A stretch of DNA of 64,000 nt from Ceratothoa steindachneri (Eukaryota > Arthropoda > Malacostraca > Isopoda > Cymothoidae). Below are positions 1 through 12,574 of this stretch, piece after piece. The stretch is from assembly GCA_963969495.1 (NCBI GenBank), contig OZ018321.1, positions 133,757,015 through 133,821,014 on the forward strand, read 5' to 3'. A program made the translations under genes and the position numbers. A model generated the notes under the pieces. The model made no database searches, was not told the origin of the DNA, and saw only the letters and a list, made by a program, of their open reading frames with translations. Each line of letters opens with the position of its first letter. The stretch's first letter is position 1.

Positions 1-790
1 TCCCCCCCCCCCCACTACCAACCCCGGAGAGAGCGTCGGACATAAATAGCGCTTGACTCCCTTGAAGAGACACAGAGTTGAGAAGTCTCGCCCGGACCCC
101 AGAAGATTCTCCATAGTTCCAAGAAAGGTGCTAACAACAAAGCAAAGTGACAGCTGAACTATTTTGTGTATTTGGAATTAGCCCTAGCCCTTGAGGTAAT
201 TCCACTTAACGATCGCCACCGAGTGATTTTGCGGACTTCTCTCATCAACTCCTGCCAAAGCCCTCCTTCGTTCACCCCTTGTTTCAGGTGGCCGAAATAC
301 TCTCCCCTGGACCAGAAGTTACCGTCCCCCCCCCTGTTCTTGGAGAACCGTCATCACATCACTTTAACATCCCGCTCTGAAGTTCCGAGCGGCCTCACCT
401 CACGTGCAGAAGACATCCGTAAGCCAACCCCTCCCCTCTTCAGTAACCCAATTGAGTTAATTCCCCTTCCTCATTTGAATAGTCTCCTCCTGTAATAACT
501 TAAGTTCTAACTTCATAGTCTCATTTATAACTACAATTCCCCCCTCCTTTACTGATATGATTTTGTCCGTTAATTCTCTGAGGTAATTTTACCCATCAAT
601 TTTCTCGTTATTTTTGTGTAAATTAAATTATATTTTTGTACATGCCTCTTTAAATAACCTTGAGCTTTGCCATTGTCCATAATTTACCTGACCTCGTTGC
701 ACTCTTTCACGCTATTCAGCCCGTCTAAATTAGTGGTGTTCCGTCCCTTCGTCGGTTCGCTTGTAAGTTATCGGTCCCTTCCCCATAGAT
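1..790. other. Unassigned 5' region
   Basis: No gene is recognised here. The stretch opens with a C-run, followed by a TATA-like cataaatag at about 43-51 and a pyrimidine-rich stretch up to about 480, then AT-rich DNA. The TATA-like box and composition would fit the 3' part of an LTR, but no partner LTR, primer site or target duplication is visible, so this is only a possibility. The short open frame at 166-495 has biased composition and no recognisable motif. Confidence 0.3.
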
Positions 791-799
791 ATAATATGG

Positions 800-3700
800 T
801 ATTGATGTAATATAATGTCATACCACGACATAAACTTTGTAATTACGTGATCTACCGTAATGACAGAGACAACCATGGTAGAGCGGTGGCTATCCTAGTC
901 CATAGGAGTGGCCCTTCCACTCCTTTAGCAATTTAAACCAACCTAGAAGTTATGGGTGCCCAAATATTCTAATATTCTATCAAGGAATATACAACAATGT
1001 TTGCTCTCTCTATATCTCCAACCTTGCAAACATATTGTATAGAGATCTAAAAAATATAATTTCACAACTCCAAAGACCCTTCCTCCTTCTGGGTGACTTT
1101 AATGCCTATCACCACCTCTAGGGCTCCCCAAAATGTGACCCCTTTAGCTCTCTCATAGTATATTTTTTAAACGAAGAAAATTTAACCATTCTAAATGATG
1201 GTTCCCCAACATATACCTCAGAATCTTATCATAAATTTTCCCCAATGGATAGTGATCACTTGCCCATCTCTCTCTTATTCATAGAACCAACCAAAATTCC
1301 AGTCTCTTCACTCCCAGCTAGATGGATCCTAAAGAAAGCAGATTGGAGTGCCTTCAAAGCTAATATAAATCTCCCAAATTTACAGTCTGATCTCTCTATC
1401 ATATACCAGAGTATGGTCACAAGTTTCCACAACGCTGCCAAAACCTGTATACCCAAAAGAAAGCCTACGCCTTACCCAAAGTATTGTAACTCTTGGTGGT
1501 CCCCAGAATGTGAGGAAATAGTCAAAGCTCGCAAAGCAACATGGAGGACCTTTTCTTCTCATAGAAGTCTAGATAACTTCATCACTTACAAAAAGTCCCA
1601 GCCAAGGCTCGGTATATCCTTAAGAAAAACAAAAAAGCTTCATGGAGGGAATTTATATCTACTTTCACCCCCCACAGACCCTTAAGCTTTGTTTGGAACA
1701 AGGTGAGACCGTTTCTAAAACATCGACCACATAGCCCTATCTACCTAAACTCCAATGGACGGTTAATTTCAGAACAGCAGGAGGTTGCAGAAATACTAGC
1801 AATCCCTTTCTCAGCCACTAACAGTAAAAGAAACTTTACCCAACCTTTTGCCTTCCATATTGCAGAAGAGCAATTATACTCACTGGATTTTGCAACCCAA
1901 GAAAGCCATCTATACAATCGTCCTTTCAACTTAAATGAACTTCAGAATGCATTGAACAATGCCAGCTCTTCAACTCTAGGAAAAGACAATATCCCCAATG
2001 AATACCTCCAACATCTTCCACATAGAGAACTCTGTAAACTTTTTGAATACTACAACTCTCTTTGGAAAACTGGTAATTTTCCCCACCAATGGAAAATCTC
2101 CCTCTTAAGTCCCATCCTTAAACGAGGTAAAATTACCACAAAAAAGGAATCATATCGCCCAATAGCTCTAACCAACACCTTATGTAAAACAATAGAAAAA
2201 ATGATTAATAGAAGGTAACTAAAGTTCCTCATTGAGAATGATATAATCAGAAATTCCTAAAGTGGCTTTATCAAAGGTCACTCTACTTATGACCCTTTAA
2301 CATCACTAGAATTTTCAGTCCGAGAAAGTTTTGTCCAGTGTACATATACAGTTGCCCCTTTTTTGGGACATAAACAAGGCTTATGATTCCATTTGGCATT
2401 TTGTTCTGCTACAAAAAATACATGATCTTAACTTACGAGGAAATCTTGCCATTTTCCTACAAAATTTTATAAAAAAAACAGGCTAGTACAAGTGAAATTC
2501 CCTACAGCTTTATCAGAGTTGTTCCATACAGAAACTGGTTTACCCCAAGGAAGTATCCTCAGCCCCACCCTTTTCCTAATTTATATCAACAATATATTTG
2601 ACTCATTGCCTGGCGGTGTTAAAAAATCAATTTATGTAGATAATTGTGCTCTTTGGATTTCTGGTAACATATAGAAGAATGTATGAACTTGCTCCAGCAC
2701 TCCCTACAAACCCTTCAAGACTGGTCTGAGCACTGGGGGTTGAACTTTTCAAAAGAAAAATCCAAATACTTAATCTTTAGTAAAAGACTTATCCACATAC
2801 ATCCTCCCCTAACTCTATCTGGAGAAAAAATTGAGAGAGCCTTTACTCATAGATTTCTTGGCGTTATTTGGGACTGTAGCCTTACCTGGGGCCCACATAT
2901 CACGTATATCAAAAATCGGTGTTCAAGTGGCATGAATATCGTCAAACTTTTTTCAGGTAAAACTCAAGGGGACAACAGAAAAAGCCTTATCCACCTGTAC
3001 ACATCTCTTGTATGTACAATCTATTTTGGACTATGGTTCATTTCTCTTTGATACAGCAGCTAAGACTCATCTTCAAAAATTGGATAGAATCCAGTATGTC
3101 TGTTTACGCGTTGCCTTGGGTGCATTAAATGCACACCAAGCAAGAGTCTAGAACCTGAAGCCAATGTAATGCCCCTTGCAATAAGAAGACAACAACTTGG
3201 CTGTAGATATCTTCTCCGTTGCCTTTTAATTGAAAATTATACGATAAGATCCCTTTTCTCAAAATTATATAGTTATAATTTCTATTCCACAAGACCCTTC
3301 CCCTTACCTTTTATTGAGAGATACAAGAAACTATTGAACTTATCAAGCCTTCCTTATGGAGACATCCACCCTTACCCTTCCCATAAGTTATACGAGTACC
3401 ACCATCAAATCACTTTCCATCTCGAGCTAACCCAATATCTTATAAACTCAACACCCTCCTGTATGTATTAATAAAATCCCTCCCACAACCCATCACCTTA
3501 ATTTACACTGATGGGTCTAAAGACATAGATGGAAAAACAAGCTCAGGAATCCAAGTTAACACAAAGGATTACTCATATATGTTACCCCACAACAGCTCAG
3601 TTTTTACAGCAGAATTATATGTTATATATCGTGGAACAATCTTAGCTGCAGAGCAACACACTTTTTAGTCAGACGAATATACAAAATTATAACTGAAATC

Positions 3701-4280
3701 GCATATGCCAAATTTTTCTTCATCTGGATCCCAGGCAATGAACAAGCACACAAGATCGCCAAATCAGCCAATCTATTTGGGCATCTTATAAATATTCCTA
3801 AATCTAAGAATGAAATCTTACGATCCGTGATGCAACATTTTCAAACAAAATGGTCACAACACCTTAGAAATGTCTCCCCAACTTACTGGCATATAATCCC
3901 AAATCTTTCCACTGACATTCTCCAACTTGGAAACCGCAAAGAAGTCATCCTCACCCGATTGTTAGCTTAATCTCTCACAAACACATCTTTACAGGTGACC
4001 CTCCTCCAATCTGTCATGATTGTAACACAAACATGACTCTACCCCATCTAATTTTTGAATGCACTAAACTCAGCAGGGCAAGAACCTCTCTCACATGTCA
4101 TGCCAACAAAAAAGGACTAACTCTGAACAGAGAGAGATTCTTTATGAAAGATTTCACCCTCCCAATTATTTTTGAATTCCTTAAATGATCAGGTTTCTAC
4201 CACAAAATTTGGACTGTTTCGAACCTTAATTTAACTTGTTTAAACTTTATTCTCAGTTTTTGTTTCTGTTTTTAGTATAT
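800..4280 (+). mobile_element. Decayed I-like non-LTR retrotransposon (endonuclease-RT-RNase H)
   Basis: This is a degenerate LINE ORF2 read across several frames. An apurinic-like endonuclease is seen from about 850, with RNDR and AILVHRSG near 860-910, LLLGDFNAYHHL near 1090-1130 and MDSDHLPIS at about 1245-1271. The reverse transcriptase follows at about 1700-3050, with SYRPIALTNTLCKTIEKM at 2150-2210 and TGLPQGSILSPTLF at about 2534-2575. The YxDD box reads YVDN at about 2633-2644, so the second catalytic aspartate is lost. An RNase H domain follows at about 3495-3800 (IYTDGSKDIDG, then TAEL, then WIPGNEQAHKIAKSAN). A C-terminal Cys-His motif (CHDCN...HLIFEC) lies at about 4010-4070. RNase H plus this C-terminal motif points to the I/R1/LOA group rather than jockey proper. 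Many stops and frameshifts show that it is dead. The 5' end is truncated or unrecognised. Confidence 0.8.
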
Positions 4281-4428
4281 ACATACAGGAGTGCTACACC
4301 TCACCCTCTCTTTACTAACATGGCTCTCTCCTCTTTTCTTGTTTTAAGTGTTGTAGAATGGAGCCCCTACAACTGAAGTTCCCTCTTTCTTGTTCCTCTC
4401 CTTTCAACATAACCTTTGGCCTCCTGAG

Positions 4429-4430
<2 letters not shown>

Positions 4431-4521
<91 letters not shown>
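4431..4521. repeat. (AT)n microsatellite
   Basis: An uninterrupted AT dinucleotide tract of about 90 bp lies just downstream of the I-like LINE. The Tyr-Ile open frame across it is an artefact. Confidence 0.98.
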
Positions 4522-4523
<2 letters not shown>

Positions 4524-4728
4524 TGTAGTTGGGTAGCAGTCTTTCCTGAATACAAATTTTGTTGAAAACCATTGTGTATTTCTCCTTAATTAATTTCCTT
4601 TGGCAACTTTCTCTTCTTCTAACTATCTTTTTTATTCTATCTTGTAGATGGTGGATCACTTGCCCTGTATTTCTCTTTTTTTAAATGAATGTGTTTGGTA
4701 AAAACTAAACTAAATTGCTTTACCACAC

Positions 4729-4866
4729 ATATATATATATATATATGTGTGTGTGTGCGTGTGGAATATAATGGTAAACCACAATATTTGAATCAAGATT
4801 TTATTTATAACTATCGGACTAGTTTCGGCAACGTTCCATTTTCAACTAATAATGAAGAAGCTAGGC
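4729..4866. repeat. (AT)n(GT)n microsatellite plus Penelope-like terminal sequence
   Basis: A compound microsatellite (AT to 4746, then GT to 4762) runs directly into a segment containing ggactagtttcggcaacg at about 4818-4835. The same core (ggaactagtttcggtatg) occurs in the hairpin at 37321-37479, which also abuts an (AT)n tract. I read both as terminal sequences of Penelope-like retroelements, which often end in such repeats. No Penelope reverse transcriptase or GIY-YIG domain is visible nearby. Confidence 0.45.
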
Positions 4867-5052
4867 GTGAGTACAGTATATAAGGTAAGACATATCCTAA
4901 ACAAAATGAAAGAACATTTAGCTGATATCAGAGATGTACGAATTCGTCAAGTCTCTTTACGCACATGCAAACGCACGACCATAGAATTGATTTTAACCAT
5001 GCAAAAATCATTTATAAATAAAACAATAATATTGAGAGGAGAATTGCGGAAT

Positions 5053-5057
<5 letters not shown>

Positions 5058-5100
<43 letters not shown>
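5058..5100. repeat. (AT)n microsatellite
   Basis: An uninterrupted AT tract of about 43 bp abuts the SINE-like repeat that begins at 5101. Confidence 0.97.
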
Positions 5101-5105
<5 letters not shown>

Positions 5106-5330
5106 AAAGAAATGAAAATTGGTATCACAACACTAAAGAAAGTAACCATTGAAAGCTTAAGAAAGAAAATTTTAGATATAGAGACGGAGAAAATCGTGAA
5201 AACTAATTTTAACCGTTATATAAAAAATGAATAAAGGAGTTGCATTCGAACCTGTGTCCTCAAGCGCTCATCGCTATTATGACCAGGACGCTCATCGACT
5301 GAGCCACCATCCTCAACCCCAAAAAGGTTT
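5101..5330 (-). repeat. tRNA-derived SINE-like repeat, copy 1
   Basis: Read on the minus strand, the segment has an A-box-like TGGCTCAGTCGATGAGCG at about 5290-5307 and a B-box-like GGTTCGAATGC at about 5244-5254. These are the two internal promoter elements of a tRNA-derived Pol III unit. The body, including aagcttaagaaagaaaa, matches the right arm and loop of the foldback repeat at 63801-63998 in reverse orientation. The matching halves are long enough that these are copies of one family. The B-box is intact in form, with one departure from GGTTCGANTCC. Confidence 0.65.
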
Positions 5331-5439
5331 GATTCAAGAAGCATTTTGAATAACGGAGTGTAGGTTTTTTTTATTTAGGGAAAGACAAGACAAGTGTTTT
5401 CTAGTAGGAGTTGGGCACGGGCTTATTTTGTAAATAACT

Positions 5440-5515
5440 GAAATTACATGACACGTGATATAATAGATGCTTTTATAGTCCCAAAGAAATGAAAATTGGC
5501 ATCACAATACTATAT
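5440..5515 (+). repeat. Partial copy of the same SINE-like family, copy 2
   Basis: The segment with cacgtgatataatagatgc followed by cccaaagaaatgaaaattgg repeats the start of copy 1 (5101-5135) about 375 bp away in direct orientation. It also matches 63636-63705. No tRNA-like part is present here. Confidence 0.6.
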
Positions 5516-5519
5516 TTAT

Positions 5520-8478
5520 AAGTATGTATAATTTATTTATTTAAATTTTTTTTTTTTAGATATTCTGAAGAAAACAAAACAAAGAAACACAAGAAACAAA
5601 CCTTTAAATAGAACTTGCTATTGGGTGCCGATGACTACAGGCAGTTTTAGCACCCAGGACAAAAAAATAAAAATAATAATAATAACAGTCAATCTTTAGT
5701 GCGAGTTGTTATACATGTATCCTTGGTGCACTCTTATTCTAGTTAATATTTATTGTGTTTTCACAAATGTGACTGTTGAGCGTTGGTGACTCAGTGATGC
5801 TCGGAAGTAATTTCCGGTCGACTCGTTTCAGTGAATGGGATCGGTAGGAGAAGATGGTAGGCTCATGCCACAGTAGCTATGATTTTTTTCTCAGTGATCT
5901 TGTATTTAATTAAGCCCATTTGCCATGGCCATCCAAATAGGCATCCTGACCGCTGCAATCCCAATACCTTTTGTCAGTATTTCAATATACTATTGAGAAG
6001 CTTGGGGTAGAACAGTGATCTGTGTTTCACTTTTCGGAATTGAAAGGATCTTGTGATTTATGCAATTAAAGATACTCATTCATCTATTTTTTAACAGCTG
6101 GATAATTTCTGCCGAAACACCATTAACGAGCAAACTAAACAAAGCTAAAGTAATAAAAAATTAAGTCGTGATTTTCCCCTTTGGATTTTTCCACAGAAAC
6201 ATGAGTAAGTAAGGAAAACGTTCATAATCATTTTATGTATTCCACTCTGTGTGCGCGCGCAATCACATGCATGTCGATAAATCTCTCGGGATGAAAACAG
6301 GCTGGTAAAATTAAGTTGGATTCACCTGTTTTCCCGTTTGCTCTGTGCGAATAACACGCGTTTTCTACTGCTGCTCACGTGTTAATCCCCCCCAAATACT
6401 TTGGAACGCAGGCTTCTTTTCAAACTTTATAACTCTAATAATGAAAGTTAAGAAAAAAATGCTTTGAATTTACCTTCATCGCATAACTATCACTATCTTG
6501 CTTTCTGATCATTTCAAATGTGACATTCATTGATCAATTAGAACTAATGTAACAAAAATAATCGTTAAATACTTAAGACTTTTCACTTGATAGTTTTGGT
6601 AAATATACAATGCGTTATGTGAGCGTGAATAACGAGTTTCTAGCTTATATTGCTTAGCAACTATCATCGCTGGTCTCACGAGTGCCAGAAATCCTTGGAA
6701 TGAGAACAATTCAAACCATAACAATACCTGGTAGCAAACTACGTCTATGACACATATAGACCTGCTCAAGATCTCCATTTGTACAACTCGAAGTTGAGGC
6801 TTGTGACGTATATACACCTGCATGTTATTAGTCAAACATCAAATTTATGACATCCACACACAAATACTCCTGGACCTGTCATTTTTAGGGCCCAAAACTC
6901 GGTACGGCGAAGAGGCACAGCAAGTTCGGGCTTCCTTAGCAGTTAGACCAGGAGTGGAGGACTTCAACATCTGCCGACGATTCCAGTAAGTCGTCATTTT
7001 TTAGGCAAAGCCAACGAAGGAAATTTCACTCGATAGAATAAGAGGAAGCGAGGGAATTTTCATTCAGGAGTGGCTTCTCGCTTTCACTAGTTGGGGTGTG
7101 TCATTTTTTCTAAGTGGAGGAACAATGGTGTGTTTCTTTGTTATGAAATTTTACCACAGATGGGGGAATGGAGACAAAAGGACTAGTTGGGTAGGGGCGA
7201 ATTATTATAAACCATTAAACTCCCGTGGGGAAACAGCGTTAAGCTATGGTGAAAGAGAGGGGTAATGACAATTTAGTCGGCGATGGAGGGGGTGGGGCTT
7301 CATACTCGGCAGGTGCTCCGCGAAAGTTTCAAAGAAGGAGTACTTGTTCACAAGAAAATTTACCATGAGTGAATGAAGACTGTGAAAACCAGATATTTAT
7401 TTATTCAAAGGCCACAGACCCGCTCCCGTTACACTAGTGATCTTTACTCTGTGAAAAAGGTCCTATTTCTATCCGCTCCCGTCTACTCGAGGGATTCCCA
7501 AGTATGAATATTTGAGTATAAAGAGTTCAATTTAAACTCGTTTTGTGGGGCTTTAAAATACATGGGTCTCAATTCCAGCATTAAAAAAATTGATGAAGTT
7601 TGGATGTAACAGCTCGTCATTATCCCTATTTTCTTCTATTCTTTAATCGTTTTCTACCGTCTCCCCATTGTTCTTTTCGTGTTGAACGCTACATTTTTTG
7701 CCAGATCCATGCTCCCATTTTGTCCTATCCGTGTCTATACAGTCTCTCACATAAGGGTCGAGGAGCTCTCGATTTCATAGTGGATACTGCGTTGGTTTTC
7801 TATCGTCGAGGGCGAACAAAATACGTCAGCGCACGTGAAGGTTTGGTCCCCGATTGGTGGACGCGCTGTTCTTACCACCGCGGAGTAAATAGCTTTTACT
7901 CATACATAAATAATCACAACACCACTGTATTTCATCTCCAGTCTTCACAGTACACACACACTCCTTATTCTAAAGAATTCTGCCGTAAGGCGGAAAGGCC
8001 TCACTTCCCAATCAAGGGACGAAGGTTCCTGCCTGATCGCTGGTTGGTTTCAACTCTGCCTCCACCTTTCCCTCCAAAGAGAAGCGAGAGGACCGACTCA
8101 CAATATCCTCACCAGCGATTGGTATGATGATTTTTATGTTGCTTACATTCTCCAGCCATGGAAGTGGGGCATCCTGGTTAGGTTACAGCTGGTGTTCCCG
8201 ACACACCTAAGAAGGGTCCACGTTTCGGACCACTCCTCTTTCCCGCAATTAGTGAAGTAGAAAGATGGAGAGAAGGATGAAAACTCATGCAAGGTGAAGT
8301 TAAAACTATGTAGCGGAAACCAACGAGAGCATCTTCGGCAGAAATATTGTGAGGAAAGAATTCTAAAAAAAAGTTGGGGGGGGGCGTTTCAGAGGTCAGG
8401 GGTACTCAAGATTTATTACATGTTTTTCTTTAAAAATCTGCTCATGTGCCTCCCCGCCCCCTTCCTTGATGCGATTCT
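5520..8478. other. Low-information intergenic or intronic DNA
   Basis: No transposon motif, RNA gene or convincing exon is seen. The longest open frame (7600-8127, plus, 175 codons) starts at an ATG but has no recognisable domain, signal peptide or splice context. I treat it as chance unless transcript data say otherwise. Short simple-sequence runs occur, such as the A/T runs near 5540-5560. Confidence 0.5.
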
Positions 8479-9830
8479 ATGGACAAAATTGGGGGAAAAT
8501 GGCCAAATTTCAAGATATATCACAGGTGATAGGACAAAATTCGGGGAAATGGGGAAAATTTCAAGGGATATCATAGGTGATGGACAAATTGGAGGGAAAT
8601 TGAGAAAATTTCAAGATTATCACAAGTAATGGACAAAATTTGAGAAAATTTCCATGATATCACAGGAAATGGGGAAATTTTCAAGATATATCACAGATGA
8701 TGGACAAAATTAGAGAAAATAGATAGGGTTCAAAGGATATTAAAGGTAATGGACAACAAAATGGGGAGAAATCGGGAAATTTTCGATATATATCACAGGT
8801 GATGGGACAAAATTGGGTGAAATGTGGAAAATTTCAAGGGATATCACAGGTGATGGACAAATTTGGGGAAAATAGAGAAAATTTCAAGATTATCAGAGGT
8901 AATGGACAAAAATGGGGGTAAATGGGAAAAATTTCAAGGGATATCACAGGTAATGGATAAATTAGGGGGAAATTGGGAAAACTTCAAGATATATCACAGG
9001 TGATTGACAAAATTGGAGAAAATGGGAAAGGTTTCAAGGGATATTACAGTTAATGGACAAAATTGTGGGAAAATGGGATTTTGTAAGTGATATTACAGGT
9101 GATGGACAAAATTGGGCAAAATGGGAAAAATTTCAAAGGGATATCACAGAAAATGGAAAAATGGGGGGGGGGGCGAAATGGGGAAATTTTCAAGAGATAT
9201 CACAGGTAATAGACAAAATTGTGGGAAAACGGGGAAAATTTTAAGATATATCAGAAATGATGGACAAAATTGGGGAAAATGAGAAAACTTTCAAGCGATA
9301 TCACAGGTAGTGGACAAAATGAGAAAGAATGAGAAAATTTTCAGGGGATATTGCAGGTAATGGACAACATTGTGGAAAAATGGGAAAAAGTTCTAGGGCG
9401 ATCATAGGCAATGGACAAAATTGGGAGAAATGGAAAAAATTCAAAGCATATCACAGGTAATGGAAAAAATTGGGGGGAAATGAGAAAAAAATCAAGGGAT
9501 ATCACAGGTAAAGAACAAAATTGGAGGATTATAGGGAAAATTTACAGATATATCACATATGATGGACAAAATTGGAGAAAAATGGGAAATTTCGCAGGGA
9601 TATCACAGGTAATGGACAAAATTGTGGGTAAATGGGAAAATTCCAAGGGATATCACAGGTAATGGACAAATTTTTGAAAAGAAATGTGGTAAATTTCAAG
9701 ATATATCACTAGTGATTGACAAAATTTGAGAAAAATGGCAAAAGTTGAATGTATATCCACAGGTGATGAACAAAATGGGGGAAAAAAATTCAAGGGGTAT
9801 CACAGGTGATGGATAAAATTGGACAACACT
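8479..9830. repeat. Minisatellite, ~50-bp unit, about 27 copies
   Basis: A head-to-tail array of a diverged ~50-bp unit. The core is atggacaaaattg, a G/A-rich middle, tttcaag, then atatcacaggt. In the first half two monomer types tend to alternate. One carries caagatatatcacaggtga and the other caagggatatcacaggta, so a ~100-bp higher-order unit is suggested. The second type contains the palindrome gatatc. The open frames across the array (for example 9053-9244 and 9411-9662) are products of the repeat and are not genes. The array ends near 9830, where non-repeated sequence starts. Confidence 0.92.
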
Positions 9831-10335
9831 TTTCAAGGATATTTGGATTTAAAAGCAGCAGCAACAGCTGTAAGCAGCAATTTCATATTCTCCTCATCAT
9901 TAACGCCTGTAGCCATGCGCAGCAGGTGCTTCTCACAATCTCTCTTCCATTTGCTCTATCTTTACTTTCTCTACAGATCTCACCTTACAAACTTTCTGCG
10001 GGAGATGCCTTCGTTGCTATTGCGCTTAGAAAAGTAGAAAGGTGTATTATGAAGGTTCTTTGCCTTAAATTAGCGAATGCAATATTTCCCTATTATTATT
10101 GAGATTGTTGCTCAAACATGAGTTCGGATTATCCAATGAAGGAAGAATCATTTAGAGGACAATGAGACAAAAATTAATGATTGGACAGAATAAATGAATG
10201 GTTACAGCTGTCACATTCCTAGAACAGTGGCTGCGAATTCGATTGTGTATTTAACCTAACCTAACCTCCAAAATAGCGAGATATTTTCAGTCGAGATTGT
10301 GTGGTTGGAAGGGTCGAAAAGGGATTATTAGAACA

Positions 10336-11588
10336 CTGAACACTTCGTGTTCAGGGAGCACGATCGGGACAAGGCGGTGGATGTGGTCTACTTAGACTTT
10401 CAGAAAGCCTTTGATAAGGTACCACACCGCCGCCTTCTTCGGAAAGTGCGAGCGCTTCGAATAGACGGAAAAGTAGCCGGCTGGATCGAGAACTGGCTAA
10501 GTTGCAGACGGCAACGGGTGGTGGTGAATGGTCAGGCTTCTGAGTGGGTGCCCGTTACTAGCGGGGTGCTTCAAGGTTCTGTCCTGGGACCACTACTATT
10601 CATCATCTACGTCAACGACATGGACGGTGACATGGTTGCCAAGATTTCCAAATTTGCCGACGATACCAAGCTTGGTATGAACGTTGAAAAGGATGGAAAT
10701 ACTGCCCGCCTGCAGGAAGATATTGGGAAGATTGGGGAGTGCTCGGACACGTGGCAAATGCCTTTTAACGTGAACAAATGCAAAGTAATGCATATCGGCC
10801 ACAGAAACCCCCAATCTCAGTATATCCTTAAGGGCACTGCTCTTGAATCGAGTGACACTGAGAAGGACTTGGGTGTAACTATTACTAGCGACCTCAAGTT
10901 CTCGAAACAGTGCATCGAGACAGAGAAGAAAGCACAAAGGATGTTAGGCTACATAAAGCGCCAGTTTGGATACCGTAACAAGGAGATAGTACTTTGTCTG
11001 TACAACTCCCTCGTTCGGCCGCACCTGGAGTATGCCGTACGATTTTGGAGTCCTTCGTTTCGAAAGGATATCGCAAGGTTGGAACGCGTACAAGCCAGGG
11101 CAACCAAACTGATTCCCTCTATCCGACATAAAAGTTATGAAGATAGACTAAGGGAATTAGATCTGTTCTCGCTGGAAACCCGTAGACTGCGTGGTCAGCT
11201 CATCGAAGTTTTAAAAATACTTTGAGGGTTCGACAATGTTGACTACCGGGATATTTTCACACTGAGTGAGAACAGAACGCGCAATCACGGCTTCAAACTT
11301 GAACTGAAGCGTTACAACCGCAATCTGTGTGGAATTTTTTTCACTTACAGTATCTGCGGTAAGTGGAACGCACTTCTAGTGGAAGTTTTCAACAGTGAAT
11401 CTGTTGACCAGTTCAAGTCAAGACTAGACAAAGTCTTGAAAAGTGGTCGTTTAGGGACGCCAAACAATTGAGCAGCCATGTGCCTGCTCGATTGCTAGTC
11501 CAAAGGTACCCTCTTTGAATGGACCGTAAGGTCTCCAATGTACTTCCTTTCCTTGTTACTCCTTGTAAATAAACTTGAATATTCATTT
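10336..11588 (+). mobile_element. CR1/L2-like LINE, copy 1 (5'-truncated in RT)
   Basis: Begins inside the reverse transcriptase and runs to the element's 3' end. The open frame at 10347-11225 (292 codons) carries DVVYLDFQKAFDKVPH at its start and the RT box FADDTKLG at about 10655-10680. The box normally read SGVPQGSVLGP is SGVLQGSVLGP here, with Pro replaced by Leu. The C-terminal thumb region has YNSLVRPHLEYAV and RLERVQARATKLIPS. A stop at 11223-11225 interrupts a C-terminal region that continues to about 11470. The 3' untranslated part runs to about 11588, where a short hAT element starts. The copy at 16255-18640 is the same family, and the two align from about 10336 onward. The aspartate pair of the catalytic site is intact, but the copy lacks its 5' half. 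Confidence 0.88.
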
Positions 11589-11592
11589 GCTT

Positions 11593-11983
11593 CATTCGTT
11601 CCCAACCATTTTTGGCTTATGACCCCCTTAAGAACCTTATTTTTTTCCTGTGGCCCCAATAAGCCTTATTTTCAGAATGTGATATTCAGATTAACCCTAT
11701 TTTTACACAATAAGCTTTTGTAAGATGCAAAATATTTGTTTACAGATAAATTCAAATTCTATTTTAAAATATCTTTAAAAGGAAAAAAATATATGTATTA
11801 ATATTTCTTTTTAGAATGTAATTCAACTACATAAATTTAAATTATATGTTGGCTTAACTATAATTTAGGCTTCAATAGGCTTGACTCCTGGGGCTCCTTT
11901 CATGGAGTTTGTGGAGCCTCTAGATCTTAACATTTTACTGTGGCCCTTTCAAATGTACCATGGCCCCTGGTTGGGAAACACTG
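11593..11983. mobile_element. Short non-autonomous hAT-like element
   Basis: The ends are cattcgttcccaacc on the left and ggttgggaaacactg on the right, forming imperfect inverted repeats. The right end matches the widespread hAT terminus CAGTGTTTCCCAACC. Flanking octamers atttgctt (11585-11592) and atttagat (11984-11991) match at 5 of 8 positions, as expected for a decayed 8-bp target duplication. It sits at the 3' end of the LINE copy before it. It has no coding capacity. Confidence 0.62.
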
Positions 11984-12138
11984 ATTTAGATAATTAGCTA
12001 ATATCATATTCAGCTAAGTATCCACCACAGCAAATGTGATTATCGCCCTGGGGCTGTGGGACCGAGAATATACAGAAATACCCCTTTATTAAACTGCTAC
12101 AGCATTGTCGAGTGGGAACACCACATCCATTCATTAGC

Positions 12139-12574
12139 TAGGGTTGGCAAATCAAAAAACTCAGCCCTAAAAAAAACCGGTTTTATTACCGGATTTTGGG
12201 GAGCTTTTTCAAAATTACACTTTTTTTTAAGAAATGAATGCTACTTATCATTATTTTATTCAAAATTCATATTTATGTTTATAATTTAAACAAATATGTA
12301 TTAAATTAAGGTTATTTCTCTGATACTGACTCATAATAATTCATCTCTCCTTCTACATACAGGTTATGGCTATCATGGGTACCCATAATTCTCAATCAGT
12401 GATTTGTTCTTACTATAATATAATTATTAAACTAATTAATTATTATAAAAATAGAGATAGCTATTCTTTTTCTATGTTATTCTAATGCTTGTAGCATTTG
12501 TTTTTTGAAAAAACCCGAGATTTAAAAAAAAACAGAATAAAACCCGGGTTTTATTGTTTTTTTTGCCAACCCTG
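12139..12574. mobile_element. Short non-autonomous hAT-like element (436 bp)
   Basis: The termini tagggttggcaaa (left) and tttgccaaccctg (right) are inverted repeats, and homology continues inward through a/t-rich and aaccgg/cccggg segments. The flanks are tcattagc (12131-12138) and tcatgagc (12575-12582), an 8-bp target duplication with one mismatch, as expected of hAT. There is no transposase. Confidence 0.8.

Noticed and set aside
7600..8127. 175-codon open frame as a gene
   Set aside because: No recognisable domain, no splice context and ordinary flanks. Length alone is weak evidence in 64 kb.
8479..9830. Possible CRISPR array or repetitive protein gene
   Set aside because: The units are directly adjacent, diverged and without spacers, and this is a eukaryotic genome. 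Open frames are short and lost between units.
9967..10046. Candidate upstream exon after ctttctctacag
   Set aside because: The acceptor is good, but the donor (ag/gtgtat) is weak and its phase does not fit the 13502 exon.
10253..10267. Telomere-like aacctaacctaacc
   Set aside because: Only about three TTAGG-type units, too short to be an interstitial telomere. Such runs are common by chance in arthropod DNA.
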